22,323 bases of DNA from assembly GCA_003240775.1 (NCBI GenBank), contig QFNI01000056.1, positions 1-22,323 of the forward strand, given 5' to 3'. The DNA comes from Mesorhizobium amorphae (GTDB taxonomy: Bacteria; Pseudomonadota; Alphaproteobacteria; Rhizobiales; Rhizobiaceae). The translations under genes were made by a program, and so were the position numbers. Below are positions 21,040 to 22,323 of this stretch, in pieces. Numbering within the stretch: position 1 is the first letter of the stretch; each line of letters starts with the position of its first letter. A model generated the notes under the pieces. That model was not told the DNA's origin and ran no database searches. It worked only from the letters and a program-made list of their open reading frames with translations.

Positions 21040-21351
21040 ATGACAGAAACCGTGACGCTGACGGAACGCGAAGCCATCCGCGACTGGGCCGCCGCCCGCA
21101 TCGGCTCGCCGGCCATCGTGGACATCTCGCCGACGGCGGGCACGCAGCCGCTTCTGCGCATCGTCTTCGACCAGGCGGCCTATCAGGACCAGGACATGGC
21201 CGAGCGCCCGATCAACGCGGGCGGGATCGAGCTCGTGGAATGGGACGACTGGTTCGCCGAGTTCGAGAAGCAGGAACTGGCGCTCGTGGTGGCGGTGCAG
21301 GAGCCGGGCGTGATGGACAGCTTCTACGAGATGGTGCGCCGGGAAGCCTGA
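21040..21351 (+). CDS. Small acidic protein of unknown function
   Basis: Product of 103 residues, acidic, with no signal peptide or membrane helix, so probably cytoplasmic. It starts MTETVTLTEREAIRDWAAAR and has a middle with LLRIVFDQAAYQDQD and an end with LALVVAVQEPGVMDSFYEM. I do not recognise a family. An in-frame ATG at 21004 exists, but AGGA lies nine bases before the ATG at 21040, so the shorter form is chosen. It stands alone between a divergent diguanylate cyclase gene and a bidirectional terminator. The 162 bases before it hold no feature I can name. Confidence 0.72.
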   Translation: MTETVTLTEREAIRDWAAARIGSPAIVDISPTAGTQPLLRIVFDQAAYQDQDMAERPINAGGIELVEWDDWFAEFEKQELALVVAVQEPGVMDSFYEMVRREA

Positions 21352-21370
21352 TCCTTTCTCGAGCAGATGC

Positions 21371-21404
21371 AAAAAGGGCGGCCCGCGAGGAGCCGCCCTT
21401 TTTT
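21371..21404. terminator. Bidirectional intrinsic terminator
   Basis: AAAAAGGGCGGC, a 9-base loop, then GCCGCCCTTTTTT gives a 12-bp stem with T-runs in both directions. It lies between the convergent ends of the small gene (plus) and leuC (minus), about 16-20 bases from each stop, and should serve both. Confidence 0.93.
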
Positions 21405-21419
21405 CGTTTCAGCTGAGGC

Positions 21420-22323
21420 TCAGCGCCATTCGCGGATGTCGACGAAGTGGCCGGCGATGGCTGCGGCGGCGGCCATCGCGGGCGAAACGAGGTGCGTGCG
21501 GCCCTTGAAGCCCTGGCGGCCCTCGAAGTTGCGGTTGGAGGTCGAGGCGCAGCGCTCCTCGGGCTTCAAGCGGTCGTCGTTCATGGCAAGGCACATGGAG
21601 CAGCCGGGCTCGCGCCAGTCGAAGCCCGCGGCCTTGAAGATCCGGTCCAGGCCCTCGGCCTCGGCCTGTTCCTTCACGAGGCCGGAGCCGGGCACGATCA
21701 TGGCGTCGACGCGCGGATTGACCGTGCGGCCTTCCACGACGGCTGCCACCGCACGCAGGTCCTCGATGCGGCCGTTGGTGCAGGAGCCGATGAACACGCG
21801 GTCAAGCGCGATTGCCGTGATCGGCGTGCCGGGCTTGAGGCCCATATAGTCGAGCGCGCGGAGCTTGGAGAGACGCTTGTTCTCGTCCGTGATGCCGGCG
21901 GGATCGGGAACCACGCCGGTGACGGAGACCACATCCTCGGGGCTCGAGCCCCAGGACACGATGGGTGGGAGCTTCGCCGCATCGAGGCGCACGACGTGGT
22001 CGTAATGCGCGCCCTCGTCGGTCTTGAGCGTCTTCCAGTATTCGAGCGCCTTTTCCCACGCCTCGCCCTTGGGCGCGCGGGGCTTGTCCTTGACGTAGGC
22101 GAAGGTCGTCTCGTCGGGCGCGATGAGGCCGGCGCGCGCGCCGCCTTCGATCGACATGTTGCAGATGGTCATGCGGCCTTCCATGGAAAGCGCGCGGATG
22201 GCCTCGCCGGCATATTCGATCACGTAGCCGGTGCCGCCGGCGGTGCCGATCTCGCCGATGATGGCCAGGATGATGTCCTTGGCGGTCACATGGGGCGGAA
22301 GCTGGCCGTCCACCTGGACCAGC
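21420..22323 (-). CDS. leuC: 3-isopropylmalate dehydratase large subunit, C-terminal two thirds (cut by window edge)
   Basis: Aconitase-family enzyme that isomerises 2- to 3-isopropylmalate in leucine synthesis, acting with LeuD. About 301 of the ~470 residues are in the window and the frame runs past the right edge. The GTG at 22313 is an internal valine of VDGQLPPHVTAKDIILAIIG, not a start. Landmarks are MEGRMTICNMSIEGGARAG, the first [4Fe-4S] ligand in GSCTNGR, the other two in PGCSMCLAMN, and the substrate loop TSNRNFEGRQG. The C-terminal end FVDIREWR matches the family. leuD is not in the window. The bidirectional terminator lies just after the stop. Confidence 0.96.
   Translation of the reverse strand, partial: LVQVDGQLPPHVTAKDIILAIIGEIGTAGGTGYVIEYAGEAIRALSMEGRMTICNMSIEGGARAGLIAPDETTFAYVKDKPRAPKGEAWEKALEYWKTLKTDEGAHYDHVVRLDAAKLPPIVSWGSSPEDVVSVTGVVPDPAGITDENKRLSKLRALDYMGLKPGTPITAIALDRVFIGSCTNGRIEDLRAVAAVVEGRTVNPRVDAMIVPGSGLVKEQAEAEGLDRIFKAAGFDWREPGCSMCLAMNDDRLKPEERCASTSNRNFEGRQGFKGRTHLVSPAMAAAAAIAGHFVDIREWR

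Noticed and set aside
1..22323. CRISPR arrays, tRNA or rRNA genes, insertion sequences, prophage genes
   Set aside because: None seen on reading both strands; no repeat-spacer arrays, no transposase or integrase frames, no tRNA-like cloverleaf recognised.

Overview
This is a GC-rich (mid-to-high 60s % by eye) chromosomal segment of an alphaproteobacterium, most likely of the order Hyphomicrobiales (Rhizobiales). The case rests on gene content: ftsK next to lolA, a glnK-amtB pair, an SdhCDAB complex of the mitochondrial/alphaproteobacterial type, a UbiH/UbiF-type ring hydroxylase, and CtrA-like TTAA-N7-TTAA boxes. The genus cannot be fixed from the sequence alone.

Layout. Positions 1-6377 (minus strand) hold, in transcription order, an EamA-family transporter, a CPA2 cation:proton antiporter with an RCK domain, the DNA translocase FtsK, and the start of LolA, cut by the window edge. 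Positions 6552-8578 hold the nitrogen-sensing unit glnK-amtB (minus). It has a strong terminator after amtB, a sigma-54-type promoter, and two 17-bp NtrC-like palindromes upstream, one of them inside the end of the neighbouring tesB. Positions 8555-11296 hold tesB (minus), divergent from a ubiquinone-type FAD monooxygenase and an OsmC-family peroxidase (plus). A 254-bp gap, 11297-11550, contains a terminator, a dispersed-repeat-like palindrome and two small tandem repeats.

Positions 11551-16385 (minus) hold the succinate dehydrogenase operon sdhC-sdhD-sdhA-sdhB, followed by an exported MsrA. Between sdhA and sdhB sits a complete VapBC-type toxin-antitoxin module (ribbon-helix-helix antitoxin plus PIN-domain toxin). 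It is lower in GC than its neighbours and tightly overlapped: vapB/vapC by GTGA and vapC/sdhB by TGATG. This is the most interesting arrangement in the window. A toxin-antitoxin pair sits inside a core respiratory operon, and the start codon of the SdhB iron-sulfur subunit shares a base with the toxin's stop codon.

Positions 16551-19699 hold a MliC-like lipoprotein (minus), a small secreted protein (plus) and a coupled pair (plus): an unrecognised four-helix membrane protein and a membrane-anchored ClpP-fold periplasmic protein. The lipoprotein and the small secreted protein diverge from a region with three TTAACCAT half-sites, two of which form an exact CtrA-type box. A GGEEF diguanylate cyclase on the minus strand overlaps the end of the ClpP-fold gene tail to tail by 91 bases. 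The window ends with a 103-residue protein of unknown function, a strong bidirectional terminator and the C-terminal two thirds of leuC (minus).

The themes are housekeeping: cell division, respiration, nitrogen assimilation, quinone and leucine biosynthesis. The clear accessory insertion is the vapBC module.
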